Made by a program: the position numbers and the translations under genes. Below are positions 53,890 through 62,714 of a stretch of 64,000 nt of DNA, one piece after another. Below the pieces are notes generated by a model. That model did no database searches. It was not told the DNA's origin and saw nothing but the letters and a program-made list of their open reading frames with translations. Source of the stretch: Acidovorax sp. Leaf78. GTDB taxonomy: Bacteria > Pseudomonadota > Gammaproteobacteria > Burkholderiales > Burkholderiaceae_C. How positions within the stretch are numbered: the stretch's first letter is position 1; each line of letters begins with the position of its first letter. The stretch lies in contig NZ_LMLZ01000004.1 in NCBI RefSeq assembly GCF_001422735.1, forward strand, positions 90,700 to 154,699. The letters run 5' to 3'.

Positions 53890-56800
53890 ATGCAACTCGC
53901 TGAAATATCGATACGCCGGCCGGTCTTTGCCACCGTTCTGTCGCTGCTGGTGCTGCTGATCGGTGCGGTGAGCTTCACACGCCTGTCGGTGCGCGAATAC
54001 CCCAAGATCGACGAGCCCGTGGTCACTGTCAGCGTGCGCTACGCGGGCGCCTCGGCCGAGGTGATCGAGTCGCAGGTCACCAAGCCGCTCGAAGACTCTA
54101 TTGCCGGCATCGACGCGGTGGACGTGATCACCTCCATCAGCCGCCCCGAGCAAAGCCAGATCAGCGTGCGCTTTCGGCTGGAGAAAGACGCCGACAACGC
54201 CGCCGCCGAAGTGCGCGACCGCACGGCCCGCGTGCGCAACCGCCTGCCCGACGCGGTGGACGAACCCGTCATCGCCAAGGTCGAGGCCGACGCCTCGCCC
54301 GTGATGTGGCTGGCCTTCAGCAGCGACACGCGCAGCCCGCTGGAGATCAACGACCTGGTCAACCGCATCGTCAAGCCGCGCCTGCAGACGGTGACCGGCG
54401 TGGCCGACGTGCCCATCTACGGCGAGCGCAAATACGCCATGCGCGTGTGGCTGGACCCTGAACGCATGGCCGGCTACCGCCTGACCACGCAGGATGTGGA
54501 AGACGCGATCCGCAAGAACAACCTGGAGCTGCCCGCGGGCCGCATCGAGTCGCAGCAGCGCGAGTTCAGCGTCACCTCGCAGACCGACCTGTCCACGCCC
54601 GGGCAGTTTGCCGAGGTGGTGATCCGCACCGTCAACGGGTTTCCGGTGCGCATCCGCGACGTGGCGCGGGTCGAAGAGGGTGCCGCCAGCGACCGCAGCC
54701 GCGTGCGCCTGAACGGGCGCGAGGCCATCTCGGTCGGCGTGATCCGCCAGGCCACGGCTAACCCGCTGGAGCTGGCGCAGGGCGTGCGCGCGATGATGCC
54801 CGTCCTCAAGTCCGACCTGCCGCCGGACATCGTGATCGACGTGGCCAACGACAACTCGCTGTTCATCGACCGGTCCATCAAGAGCGTGTACTCCACCATC
54901 ATCGAAGCGGTGGTGCTGGTGGCGCTGGTGATCTTCGTCTTCCTGCGCACGCTGCGCGCGTCCATCATTCCCATCATCACCATCCCGGTGAGCCTGGTGG
55001 GCAGTTTTGCGCTGATGTCGCTGGCGGGTTTTTCGATCAACACCCTCACCCTGCTGGCGCTGGTGCTCGCCATCGGCCTGGTGGTGGACGATGCCATCGT
55101 GATGCTGGAGAACATCTACCGGCACATCGAAGAAGGGCTCGACCCGTTCTCCGCTGCGATCAAGGGGGCGCGCGAGATCGGCTTTGCCATCGTGGCCATG
55201 ACGCTCACCCTGGTGGCGGTGTATGCGCCGCTGGCCTTCACGCCCGGGCGCACCGGCCGGCTGTTCGTGGAGTTTGCACTGGCGCTGGCCGGGGCGGTGG
55301 TGGTGTCGGGCTTCGTGGCGCTCACGCTGTCGCCCATGATGTGTTCGCTGCTGCTCAAGCACAACCCCAATCCCAACTGGTTCGACCGCTCCATGGAGCG
55401 CTGGCTCACCGCGCTGTCCGACGCTTACGGCCGCCTGCTGCGCTGGATCGTGACGGCCCGCTGGGGTGGCGGTGCGGGCCAGGGCGCCGGGCGCGGCAGC
55501 CGCATCCGCGGCGCGATCTTCCAGGCCCGCTGGATCGTGATCGCCATCATGGCCGTGAGTGGCGTGGCCCTGGTGCTGGTGTACCCCACCATGCGCCAGG
55601 AGCTGTCGCCGCTGGAAGACCGCGGCACAGTGCTGGTCAACGTCACGGCGCCTGACGGCGCCACGCTGGACTACACCAACCGCTACGCGTTGGAGCTGGA
55701 AAAAATCGGGCAGCAGTACCCCGAGTTCGACCGCATCTTCGCCAACATCGGCAACCCCACCGTGGCGCAGGGCAGCGTCATCTACCGCACGGTGGACTGG
55801 GAAAACCGCAAGCGCACCACGCTGGAGCTGGCGCGCGAGCTGCAGCCCAAGGTGGGCACGCTGCCGGGCGTGAGCTCGTTCCTCATCACCCCGCCATCGC
55901 TGGGCCAGGGCTTTCGCGCGCGGCCGCTCACCTATGTGATCCAGACGTCCGACAGTTATGAAAACCTCAACCAGGTAGCCACCGCCTTCATGGCCGAGAT
56001 CGCGCAGAACCCCGGCATCATCGGCCCCGACATCGACCTGCGCCTGAACAAGCCCGAGCTGCGCATCGAAGTGAACCGCGAGCGCGCGGCCGACCTGGGC
56101 GTGAGCGTGGACGTGGTGGCCAAGGCCATCGAAACCATGCTGGGCGGGCGCACCGTCACGCGCTACAAGCGCGATGCGGAGCAGTACGACGTGATCGTGC
56201 AGACGGCCGCACGCGGCCGCACCACGCCCGAGAACATCGACACCATCTATGTGCGCGGCCGCAACGATTCGATGATCCCGCTCTCGAGCCTGGTCAAGGT
56301 GCGTGAGAGCGTGAGCCCCCGCGAGCTGAACCACTTCGGCCAGCGCCGCTCGGCCACCATCACCGCCAACCTGTCGCCCGAGTATTCGCTGGGCGAGGCG
56401 CTGAAGTTCATGGACGACACCGCCGCAAAGGTGCTGCGCCCCGGCTACACCACCGATCTGAACGGCACCTCGCGCGAGTTCAAGAGCTCGCAGGGCGCGC
56501 TGGGCGTGGTGTTCTTGCTGGCGCTGGTGTTCATCTTCCTGGTGCTGGCGGCGCAGTTCGAGAGCTTCATCGACCCGCTGGTGATCATGGTGTCGGTGCC
56601 GCTGTCGATGATCGGCGCCTTGCTGGCGCTCAAATGGAGCGGCGGCTCGCTCAACGTGTATTCACAGATCGGCCTGATCACGCTGGTGGGCCTGATCACC
56701 AAGCACGGCATCCTGATCGTCGAGTTCACCAACCAGCTGCGCGAGCAGGGCATGGACATGGTCGATGCGCTGGTCAAGGCCTCGGCCCAGCGCCTGCGCC

Positions 56801-57057
56801 CCATCCTGATGACCACCGGCGCCATGGTGCTGGGCGCCATCCCCCTGGCGCTGGCCACCGGCGCGGGCGCCGAAACCCGCATGCAGATCGGCTGGGTGAT
56901 CGTGGGCGGCATGTCGCTGGGCACGCTGCTCACCATCTTCGTGGTGCCCACCATGTACACGCTGTTCGCACGCAGGACGGTGCCCGGGGCGAACACCGCG
57001 GTGGCGACCGAAGAGCCCGCGCACGCGGTGCACATGCACGACTACGTGGGCAAGTAA
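53890..57057 (+). CDS. RND efflux pump, HAE1 type (MexB/AcrB-like)
   Basis: 1,055 residues with 12 helices and two large periplasmic loops. N-terminal MQLAEISIRRPVFATVLSL, proton relay aspartates in IGLVVDDAIVMLENI, and the second-half block VGLITKHGILIVEFTN (with K). It exports hydrophobic drugs or metabolites using the proton gradient. No outer-membrane channel gene is present, so a shared TolC-like protein is probably used. A terminator follows at 57091. Confidence 0.96.
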   Translation: MQLAEISIRRPVFATVLSLLVLLIGAVSFTRLSVREYPKIDEPVVTVSVRYAGASAEVIESQVTKPLEDSIAGIDAVDVITSISRPEQSQISVRFRLEKDADNAAAEVRDRTARVRNRLPDAVDEPVIAKVEADASPVMWLAFSSDTRSPLEINDLVNRIVKPRLQTVTGVADVPIYGERKYAMRVWLDPERMAGYRLTTQDVEDAIRKNNLELPAGRIESQQREFSVTSQTDLSTPGQFAEVVIRTVNGFPVRIRDVARVEEGAASDRSRVRLNGREAISVGVIRQATANPLELAQGVRAMMPVLKSDLPPDIVIDVANDNSLFIDRSIKSVYSTIIEAVVLVALVIFVFLRTLRASIIPIITIPVSLVGSFALMSLAGFSINTLTLLALVLAIGLVVDDAIVMLENIYRHIEEGLDPFSAAIKGAREIGFAIVAMTLTLVAVYAPLAFTPGRTGRLFVEFALALAGAVVVSGFVALTLSPMMCSLLLKHNPNPNWFDRSMERWLTALSDAYGRLLRWIVTARWGGGAGQGAGRGSRIRGAIFQARWIVIAIMAVSGVALVLVYPTMRQELSPLEDRGTVLVNVTAPDGATLDYTNRYALELEKIGQQYPEFDRIFANIGNPTVAQGSVIYRTVDWENRKRTTLELARELQPKVGTLPGVSSFLITPPSLGQGFRARPLTYVIQTSDSYENLNQVATAFMAEIAQNPGIIGPDIDLRLNKPELRIEVNRERAADLGVSVDVVAKAIETMLGGRTVTRYKRDAEQYDVIVQTAARGRTTPENIDTIYVRGRNDSMIPLSSLVKVRESVSPRELNHFGQRRSATITANLSPEYSLGEALKFMDDTAAKVLRPGYTTDLNGTSREFKSSQGALGVVFLLALVFIFLVLAAQFESFIDPLVIMVSVPLSMIGALLALKWSGGSLNVYSQIGLITLVGLITKHGILIVEFTNQLREQGMDMVDALVKASAQRLRPILMTTGAMVLGAIPLALATGAGAETRMQIGWVIVGGMSLGTLLTIFVVPTMYTLFARRTVPGANTAVATEEPAHAVHMHDYVGK

Positions 57058-57090
57058 GTAGCGGGCTCGTCGTACTGTTACATCAAAACA

Positions 57091-57126
57091 AAAAAACAAA
57101 AGGCCCTGTCGGGGCCTTTTGTTTTT
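57091..57126 (+). terminator. Rho-independent terminator after the RND operon
   Basis: CAAAAGGCCC pairs with GGGCCTTTTG around a short loop, flanked by A on the left and T on the right. The symmetric tails mean it may work in both directions. Confidence 0.88.
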
Positions 57127-57217
57127 GGGGGCTGATGGAGAAGATGGTTCGGCTTCAGAAGGGCAGCAAGCCCTGGAGACTGCTGCTCCTACAGATCCAT
57201 CCTCGACCATTCCATTG

Positions 57218-57277
57218 CCGTTCGGGCTGAGCCTGTCGAAGCATTGCGCAGCGCCTCTGCAGGCTCAGTGTGAACGG
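57218..57277. repeat. inverted pair of the TTCGGGCTGAGC dispersed repeat
   Basis: Left unit 57218-57241 (GTTCGGGCTGAGCCTGTCG) and right unit 57254-57277 (CTGCAGGCTCAGTGTGAACG) are inverted with a 12-base loop. It lies between convergent genes (RND pump and thioredoxin-like). Confidence 0.85.
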
Positions 57278-57288
57278 CTTGATGGGCA

Positions 57289-57624
57289 TCAGCCTGCTGG
57301 CGCTGCCAGGACTTGCAGTGCATCAGCGATCTCCTGCTGACCCTGCGGCCGCACCAGCCGCTCCACTTCCTTGCCGTCCTTCAGGAACACCAGCGTCGGC
57401 CAGAGCTTCACGCTGAAGCTCCGGCCCAGGCGCTGACCGGGTCCGTCTTCCACCTTGATGTGGGCGACGTCAGCACGGTCCTTCAAGGCGCCTTCGATCA
57501 GCGGCTGTGCGCGCTGGCAGTGGCCGCACCATGGCGTGCCGAACTCCAGCACGGCAGTGCCCGTCAGGCTGTCGATGTCTTCGCGGGCGGGGGGCTGGGC
57601 AAGGTGTGTGGCGGTGTAGGGCAT
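57289..57624 (-). CDS. thioredoxin-like protein with CGHC active site
   Basis: 111-residue thioredoxin-fold protein. The active site is PWCGHC (C33, C36) and the cis-proline is in LWPTLVFLKDG. No signal peptide, so it is cytoplasmic. A CGHC centre is usually more oxidising than CGPC. It sits downstream of moeA on the same strand, 86 bp away, but a role in cofactor synthesis is not shown. Confidence 0.9.
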   Translation of the reverse strand: MPYTATHLAQPPAREDIDSLTGTAVLEFGTPWCGHCQRAQPLIEGALKDRADVAHIKVEDGPGQRLGRSFSVKLWPTLVFLKDGKEVERLVRPQGQQEIADALQVLAAPAG

Positions 57625-57710
57625 GGCGGTTCAACGAGTGAAGTGAAAAGTTGGGACACAGGTTATGGCGAGGGAGCGCGCTCTGCACCAGCGATGTGCC
57701 CATGGCTGTG

Positions 57711-59132
57711 TCAGATCATGCCTTCAAAGACCATCACATCCACCGTGTCGCCCACCGCCACGTTGCCCTGGCCGTGGTGCAGCACGATCAGGCCGTTGGC
57801 CTGCACCATGGAGCTGAGCACACCCGAGCCCTGGTTGCCCGTGGTGCACACCTGCAGCGTGCCGTCGGCGGCGGTGGTGACGGTGCCGCGCTGGTATTCG
57901 GTGCGGCCGGGCTTCTTGCGCAGGGGCTCGGTACACACGGCGCGCAGCAGGGGCGGCGCAGGGCGGGTGCTGCCCATCATGCGCAGCAGGGCAGGACGCA
58001 CGAACGCGAGAAAGGTCACCATCACCGCCACCGGGTTGCCCGGCAGGCCAAAGAGGACTGCACCTTCACCCCCGCCTGTGCCTGCGCCTGCACCCGCGTC
58101 ACTATTGCTACTGTTTTGATAGCTGATGGCTCTTTCTGGATGAGCGGCAGGGGCTTTTTTTGCTTCAAACTGGGTGCTTGGCAGCGTGCCGGCGATGCTT
58201 CCCACCGCCATCGGGCGGCCCGGGCGCATGGCGATGCGCCAGAAGGCCACGTCGCCCAGCTTCTTCATCATGGTGCGGGTGTGGTCAGCCTCGCCCACGC
58301 TCACGCCGCCGCTGGTGATGATGGCGTCCGCCTGCCCTGCGGCCTCGCGGAAGGCGGCTTCGAGCAGCGCGGGCTCGTCGCGCACCACGCCCAGGTCGAT
58401 CACCTCCACGCCGAGGCGGGTGAGCAGGCCGAACACGGTGTAGCGGTTGCTGTCGTACACCGCGCCTTCGCGGGGCGGCTCGCCCAGGCTCAGGATCTCG
58501 TCGCCAGTCGAGAAGTACGCCACCCGCAGGCGCCGGAACACCGTCACCGTGGGCAGGCCCAGGCTGGCCACCAGGCCCAGCGCTGCGGGCGTCAGCAGCT
58601 CGCCACGCGCCAGCGCCACGCCGCCTTCCATCAGGTCTTCGCCCTTGAAGCGGCGGTTGTCACCGGTGCGCAGTACATCGGCCGCAATGGTGATGCGCTG
58701 GCCCCCATTCGCTGCGCTACCTGCGGTGTCGGCAGATGCGGTCGTGAACTCCTGCGGCACCACGGTGTCCAGGCCCGAGGGCATGATCGCGCCGGTCATG
58801 ATCTTCACGCACTCCCCCGCTGCCACGCTGCCCGTCCACGCCTTGCCCGCCAGCGTCGTGCCCACCACGCGCAGCGCCAGGGGCTGGCCCGCTACCAGCT
58901 GCGCGCCTGCGAAGGCGTAGCCGTCCATGGCGGAGTTGTCGTGCGGCGGCACGCTGATGGGCGACACCACATCGCGGGCCAGTACGCGGCCCAGTGCGTT
59001 GAAAAGCGGCAGCTCCTCGGTGTCCTGCACGGGCTCGACCAGGCGCTCCAGGAACGCGTTCACATCGGAGGCTTTGAGCGCCTGCGGGTCGTAGCCCTGA
59101 AGTTCAGCAGCGATCTGGGCAATGGTCTTCAT
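57711..59132 (-). CDS. moeA: molybdopterin molybdenumtransferase MoeA
   Basis: Inserts molybdate into adenylated molybdopterin. 473 residues, against about 410 in E. coli. N-terminal MKTIAQIAAELQGYDP, then SAMDGYAFAG, TGAIMPSGLDTVVPQE, YDSNRYTVFGLL, TSGGVSVGEADHT and, after the insert, VLFGLPGNPVAVMV. Between VGSIAGTLP and VLFGLPG there is an extra segment of about 40 residues (positions about 312-355: FEAKKAPAAHPERAISYQNS then a Gly/Ala tract), most of it encoded by a TAGCTG-type repeat at 58102-58168. Start ATG 59132. Confidence 0.96.
   Translation of the reverse strand: MKTIAQIAAELQGYDPQALKASDVNAFLERLVEPVQDTEELPLFNALGRVLARDVVSPISVPPHDNSAMDGYAFAGAQLVAGQPLALRVVGTTLAGKAWTGSVAAGECVKIMTGAIMPSGLDTVVPQEFTTASADTAGSAANGGQRITIAADVLRTGDNRRFKGEDLMEGGVALARGELLTPAALGLVASLGLPTVTVFRRLRVAYFSTGDEILSLGEPPREGAVYDSNRYTVFGLLTRLGVEVIDLGVVRDEPALLEAAFREAAGQADAIITSGGVSVGEADHTRTMMKKLGDVAFWRIAMRPGRPMAVGSIAGTLPSTQFEAKKAPAAHPERAISYQNSSNSDAGAGAGTGGGEGAVLFGLPGNPVAVMVTFLAFVRPALLRMMGSTRPAPPLLRAVCTEPLRKKPGRTEYQRGTVTTAADGTLQVCTTGNQGSGVLSSMVQANGLIVLHHGQGNVAVGDTVDVMVFEGMI
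58102..58168 (+). repeat. TAGCTG-type repeat inserted in frame in moeA
   Basis: CTATTGCTACTGTTTTGATA, GCTGATGGCTCTTTCTGGATGAG..., CGGCAGGGGC, then TTTTTTTGCTTCAAA. Layout agrees with the intergenic copies (TAGCTG, GCTCTT, GAGCGGCAGGG, T run). It is on the strand opposite to moeA and adds about 22 codons there, where other MoeA proteins have none. Confidence 0.75.
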
Positions 59133-59199
59133 GGGCAGCAAACAAACAATCAATCAATCAGTCGGGTATGCCGCGCGGCAATCGTCACAGGACGTCGCG

Positions 59200-59823
59200 T
59201 CACCGGGAGCGACAGGCGGGAAAGGGGTCGGAGGTCAGCAAAAGCAGCATGTGCAGCTTGTCGTACGCCACGTTGTCGACGATCACGGCGCGCGGCAGCA
59301 GGCCCCAGGGATGAAAGCCCGCCTGCTCGTACAGCCGCACCACATGGGTGTTCGACGCGGTCACCGTGAGCACCAGCTGCGTGAGGCCGGGGACCTGGCG
59401 CGCAGCCAGCACGCAGGCTGCAATCAGCTGCCGCCCGATGCCCTGGCGCTGCGCACCGGGCGCCACCATCATGCCCACCACGCTGGCGCAGTGGCGCTGC
59501 TGGGTCCGCTGCTCGCGCTCGCAGCCCACGCAGCCGAGCAACCGGCCGGTGGCATCGAACGCACCGAGAAAAAACGTGCCCGATGCCACCGGCCCGAAGC
59601 GCCCGGCGTATTCCTTGGCCGCGCGGCCGATGGACGACGCGTAGTCCGAGGTGAAGGCGTCGGGTGCCGTGCGCAGCGCTTCATCGCGCACCGCCTTGTA
59701 GGGCACGGCGTCGGCCGCTGTGAGTGCGCGGATGCGTACCGCCGCAGGCTGGGCGGCAGTAGTCGCCACCGGAATCGACGTCGCTGCGGTGCCTGCGCTG
59801 TGGGGAGTGGGCATGGGGAACAA
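59200..59823 (-). CDS. GNAT family N-acetyltransferase
   Basis: 207 residues. Fold from about 30 on: AVRIRALTAADAVPYKAVRD, the CoA loop MMVAPGAQRQGIGRQLI and the late motif NTHVVRLYEQAGFHPWG. The first 28 residues are Ala/Thr-rich and may not be needed. It lies between mobA and moeA on the same strand; substrate unknown. Confidence 0.9.
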   Translation of the reverse strand: MFPMPTPHSAGTAATSIPVATTAAQPAAVRIRALTAADAVPYKAVRDEALRTAPDAFTSDYASSIGRAAKEYAGRFGPVASGTFFLGAFDATGRLLGCVGCEREQRTQQRHCASVVGMMVAPGAQRQGIGRQLIAACVLAARQVPGLTQLVLTVTASNTHVVRLYEQAGFHPWGLLPRAVIVDNVAYDKLHMLLLLTSDPFPACRSR

Positions 59824-59885
59824 AAGCGGGGGATGGGTTGGTGCAGACCGGAGCAGGGGAGAGCCGTGCGTGCAGGCGCGGCAAC

Positions 59886-60518
59886 TCAGCGCCCCGCCGT
59901 GCCCTCCAGCGCATGCAACTCGGCCAGGGTGTTGGCGTTGAAGAACGCTTGCGCGTCATCCCCAGGCTGATCGAACGGCACCAAGGCACAGCGGTGCTGG
60001 CCGGTCCACGCGTCGATCTTGCGGCCACCGGCCTGCGTGAAGGCCACCAGGCTTTCCAGCAGCTCCACGCGCAGCAGGCAGAACACCGGCTGCGGGCGCA
60101 CGGTGATACGCCCCTGACCGTCGTCCTCGGGCGCGCAGGCCATGGCGATCTCGGCGTCCTGCTCGCTGGCGGCAGCGGCCAGGCGGGTTGCCAGGTCCAG
60201 CGGAAACAGGGGCGTGTCGCACGGCACGGTCAGCAGCCACGGTGTTTCGCAGCGCTCCAGCCCCGTCAGAAAGCCCGCCAGCGGCCCCGCATAGTCGGCC
60301 AGCACATCGGGCCACACCGGCGCACCGAACGCCTCGTACGCGGCCAGGTTGCGGTTGGCATTGACCATGGTGGACCCGGTCTGCATCTGCAGCCGCATCA
60401 GCGTGTGCAGCGCCAGCGGCAGGCCGCGAAAGTTCTGCAGGCCCTTGTCGACCCCGCCCATGCGGGAGCCCCGGCCGCCGGCCAGCACGAGGCCGGTGAT
60501 GTCTTGGGTATCAATCAT
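59886..60518 (-). CDS. mobA: molybdenum cofactor guanylyltransferase MobA
   Basis: Links GMP to molybdopterin to form the bis-MGD cofactor of DMSO-reductase-type enzymes. 210 residues. GTP-binding loop [16 protein letters not shown] at the N-terminus, magnesium-binding VPCDTPLFP. Order moaA-mobA-GNAT-moeA on the minus strand suggests a Moco cluster, although a dispersed repeat separates moaA and mobA. Confidence 0.95.
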   Translation of the reverse strand: MIDTQDITGLVLAGGRGSRMGGVDKGLQNFRGLPLALHTLMRLQMQTGSTMVNANRNLAAYEAFGAPVWPDVLADYAGPLAGFLTGLERCETPWLLTVPCDTPLFPLDLATRLAAAASEQDAEIAMACAPEDDGQGRITVRPQPVFCLLRVELLESLVAFTQAGGRKIDAWTGQHRCALVPFDQPGDDAQAFFNANTLAELHALEGTAGR

Positions 60519-60554
60519 TCGTGATCTTCAAAGAAACTCAGACGGGTGCTTCGC

Positions 60555-60687
60555 GTGATCCTGGAACGGGCGCGGCCAGGCCAGTGCACCCGTGCAACCG
60601 ACTTCGCCAGGCCACCGGGTGTGCCCCCCTGCCGCACGCAGCGAGAGCGCGGGCAGACGCCGAAGGTGGCTCAGGGGGCGCTTCACT
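60555..60687 (+). repeat. long GC-rich dispersed repeat (copy 6)
   Basis: CAGTGCACCCGTGCAACCGA, GCCAGGCCACCGGGTGTGCC, CGCAGCGAGAGCGCGGGCAG and CGCCGAAGGTGGCTCAGGGG. It lies between mobA and moaA, ending at the moaA stop. Confidence 0.78.
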
Positions 60688-61824
60688 TCATCCACCGATA
60701 TAACTCATCTCCACCCGGCGAGCACCGCCGCCCGCGTCCGCAGGCAGGCTGCTGCGCAGCTCCGAATAGCGGTCGGTGCGCTGCTGCCAGATGGGGGCGA
60801 TGGCCGATGCGATGGCCTCGTCGCTGGCACCACCGCGCAGCAAGGTGCGCAGGTCGTAGCCCTGGGTGGCGAAGAGGCACAGGTAGAGCTTGCCTTCGGT
60901 GGACAGGCGCGCGCGGTTGCAGTCGTGGCAAAACGCCTGGGTCACGCTGCTGATCACGCCGACCTCGCCCAGGCGCGGGTCGTGCTCGCCAGCGGCGTTG
61001 GCGTAACCCCAGCGTTCAGCGGTTTCGCCGGGTGCGCTCGGGCTCAGCGCCACCAGCGGCAGTTCGGCGCGCAGGCGCTCGATGAGCTCGGCCGAAGGCA
61101 GCACCTCGTCCATGCGCCAGCCGTTGGTGGCGCCCACGTCCATGTATTCGATGAAGCGCAGCGTGGTGCCCGTGCCCCGGAAGTGGCGCGCCATGGGCAG
61201 CACCTCGTGGTCGTTGGTGCCACGCTTGACGACCATGTTCACCTTGATTTGCGAGAGGCCCGCCGCGTGCGCCGCCTCGATGCCCGCCAGCACGTCCGCC
61301 ACCGGAAAGTCCACATCGTTCATGCGGCGGAACACCGCATCGTCCAACCCATCGAGGCTCACGGTCACGCGGTTCAGGCCCGCGTCCTTCAGGGCCCGGG
61401 CCTTGCGCGCGAGCAGCGACCCGTTGGTGGTGAGCGTCAGGTCGGGCGGCAGGCCGTCCACGGTGCGCAATTCGGCCAGTTGCGCCACCAGGGCTTCAAG
61501 GTTCTTGCGCAGCAGCGGCTCGCCGCCGGTCAGGCGGATCTTGCGCACGCCATGCGCCAGGAAGAGCCGCGCCAGCCGCGTGATCTCTTCAAAGCTGAGC
61601 AGGGCGCCGTGTGGCAGGTAGGGGTAGTCCTTGTCGAAAACTTCCTTGGGCATGCAGTAGTTGCAGCGGAAGTTGCAGCGGTCCGTCACGCTGATGCGCA
61701 GGTCCCGCAGCGGCCGGCCGAGCGTGTCGGTGAGCAGCCCGGTAGGCGCCGAGGCGTGCAACGGCACCTTCGCCGCCAGAGCGGCGATGCGTTGGTCCAC
61801 CAGGGGGATCACTCGTTCGGCCAT
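60688..61824 (-). CDS. moaA: GTP 3',8-cyclase MoaA
   Basis: Radical SAM enzyme for the first step of molybdenum cofactor synthesis. 378 residues from ATG 61824 (61842 or 61944 possible). The SAM cluster cysteines are C50, C54 and C57 ([13 protein letters not shown]); the second cluster is formed by [10 protein letters not shown] and the later LCLF cysteine. The C-terminal glycine pair (SYIGG) needed for activity is present. MoaC, which completes the step, is not in the window. Confidence 0.97.
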   Translation of the reverse strand: MAERVIPLVDQRIAALAAKVPLHASAPTGLLTDTLGRPLRDLRISVTDRCNFRCNYCMPKEVFDKDYPYLPHGALLSFEEITRLARLFLAHGVRKIRLTGGEPLLRKNLEALVAQLAELRTVDGLPPDLTLTTNGSLLARKARALKDAGLNRVTVSLDGLDDAVFRRMNDVDFPVADVLAGIEAAHAAGLSQIKVNMVVKRGTNDHEVLPMARHFRGTGTTLRFIEYMDVGATNGWRMDEVLPSAELIERLRAELPLVALSPSAPGETAERWGYANAAGEHDPRLGEVGVISSVTQAFCHDCNRARLSTEGKLYLCLFATQGYDLRTLLRGGASDEAIASAIAPIWQQRTDRYSELRSSLPADAGGGARRVEMSYIGG

Positions 61825-62016
61825 GGGGTGATTTTGCCGCATGGGCTTCGCCTCGCGGGGGAAGCCCTTGGTGCCGGAGTTGATCGGGGTCAGTTTTGGC
61901 GCAGCAGTGCCTTGAGCGTTAACGTAAGCAGACCAAGATGCCAAGTTTTCGTAAGCAATGAGTTGACTGTTTCTTCGATGACGGCTATTGATTTTTATGA
62001 CTCGGGACGTTGTATT
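61825..62016. other. gap at the composition boundary
   Basis: GC-rich on the moaA side, AT-rich from about 61960. No gene, terminator or attachment site is evident; it marks the junction between core chromosome and the Rhs-linked block. Confidence 0.6.
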
Positions 62017-62328
62017 TCACCTCGAGTGGCTAAGCTGGATAATTTCTCCATTTTTTTTAATCCTGATGTGCGCAGTTCCTCCAACTTCCTGAGGGCTAAG
62101 CGATCCTTTAATATCCCAAATGTCCCCGTTCAAATTTGCAGAAAAAGGTCTTTGCTCTTTTATTTGATTGACTCCATAAATTTTAATTAAAATTATTTCT
62201 GCCACAGCGATTGCGGTTGCCTCATCTGGCAGAAATCCTTCCTTGGGAGTGAAGCTTTGCGTATCGCGTCCTGCGGCATACGGGGAGAATAATATCAATG
62301 AAGTAGAGAGCATCAGTCCAAATATCAT
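62017..62328 (-). CDS. NTF2-fold immunity-like protein (YbbC/YhhH type)
   Basis: 103 residues. A short signal peptide (MIFGLMLSTSLILFSPYAAG) is followed by GFLPDEATAIAVAEIILIKIYG, then NGDIWDIKGSL and GGTAHIRIKKNGEIIQLSHS, the pattern of the NTF2-like immunity family linked to Rhs tips. It overlaps the end of the DUF4329-like remnant by four bases (ATGA), which suggests it neutralised that toxin in the periplasm. AT-rich codon use. Confidence 0.75.
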   Translation of the reverse strand: MIFGLMLSTSLILFSPYAAGRDTQSFTPKEGFLPDEATAIAVAEIILIKIYGVNQIKEQRPFSANLNGDIWDIKGSLSPQEVGGTAHIRIKKNGEIIQLSHSR

Positions 62329-62640
62329 ATTAATTTTGCTTTGACCTTTTTGATGGTTCCGTCTCTTTCAGTCTTGTAATCGTGGCGCTTTAAATTTTCA
62401 GACGGTGTTCCGACATATCCGTCAATGCCATGTCCGTCTGCATCACGTGAATCTGAAGTAGAAAAATCTTCGCTATCATCCTCTGGATCGGGGCCGTCAT
62501 GAGTATGGTAGTGGGCTGTCGCTTTGGTGTTTGGGGGCACGAACCCGGGCCTCCCGGGTTTCAGCAGATTTTCCACCGCGTTTTGGTCGTGTGTATTAAT
62601 ATTTGCCTTTGTTGTCTTGATAAATCATCCGGCCAAACTC
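62325..62640 (-). pseudogene. decayed Rhs toxin tip, DUF4329-like
   Basis: Main piece from GTG 62576 (83 residues): AHYHTHDGPDPEDDSEDFS, SDSRDADGHGIDGYVGTP and a basic end, as in DUF4329 tips. In another frame just upstream are the remains KNPEFGRMIYQDNKGKY, ended by TAA, with stops before it. The domain is thus broken by a frameshift and stops and has no Rhs core attached. Probably an old tip displaced by the present one. Confidence 0.7.
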
Positions 62641-62678
62641 AGGGTTTTTCTACTTGGTGCAGGATTGATATAATTTAT

Positions 62679-62706
62679 CTCGGCTTTTGCCGAGGTGAGG
62701 TTTTTT
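62679..62706 (+). terminator. hairpin with T run between the two toxin-immunity units
   Basis: CTCGGC-TTTT-GCCGAG, then GTGAGG and six T on the plus strand. The T run is on the wrong side to terminate the leftward immunity gene, so its direction of action is uncertain. Confidence 0.4.
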
Positions 62707-62714
62707 AACTTTTT

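Noticed and set aside
53350..56334. 994-codon open frame antisense to the RND pump gene
   Set aside because: A GC-rich shadow: residues are His/Arg/Ala/Gln-rich with no family pattern, while the sense strand encodes a full RND pump.
61825..62016. Molybdenum-cofactor riboswitch before moaA
   Set aside because: No Moco-motif stems could be found by eye in the leader, and the AT-rich part belongs to the neighbouring block.
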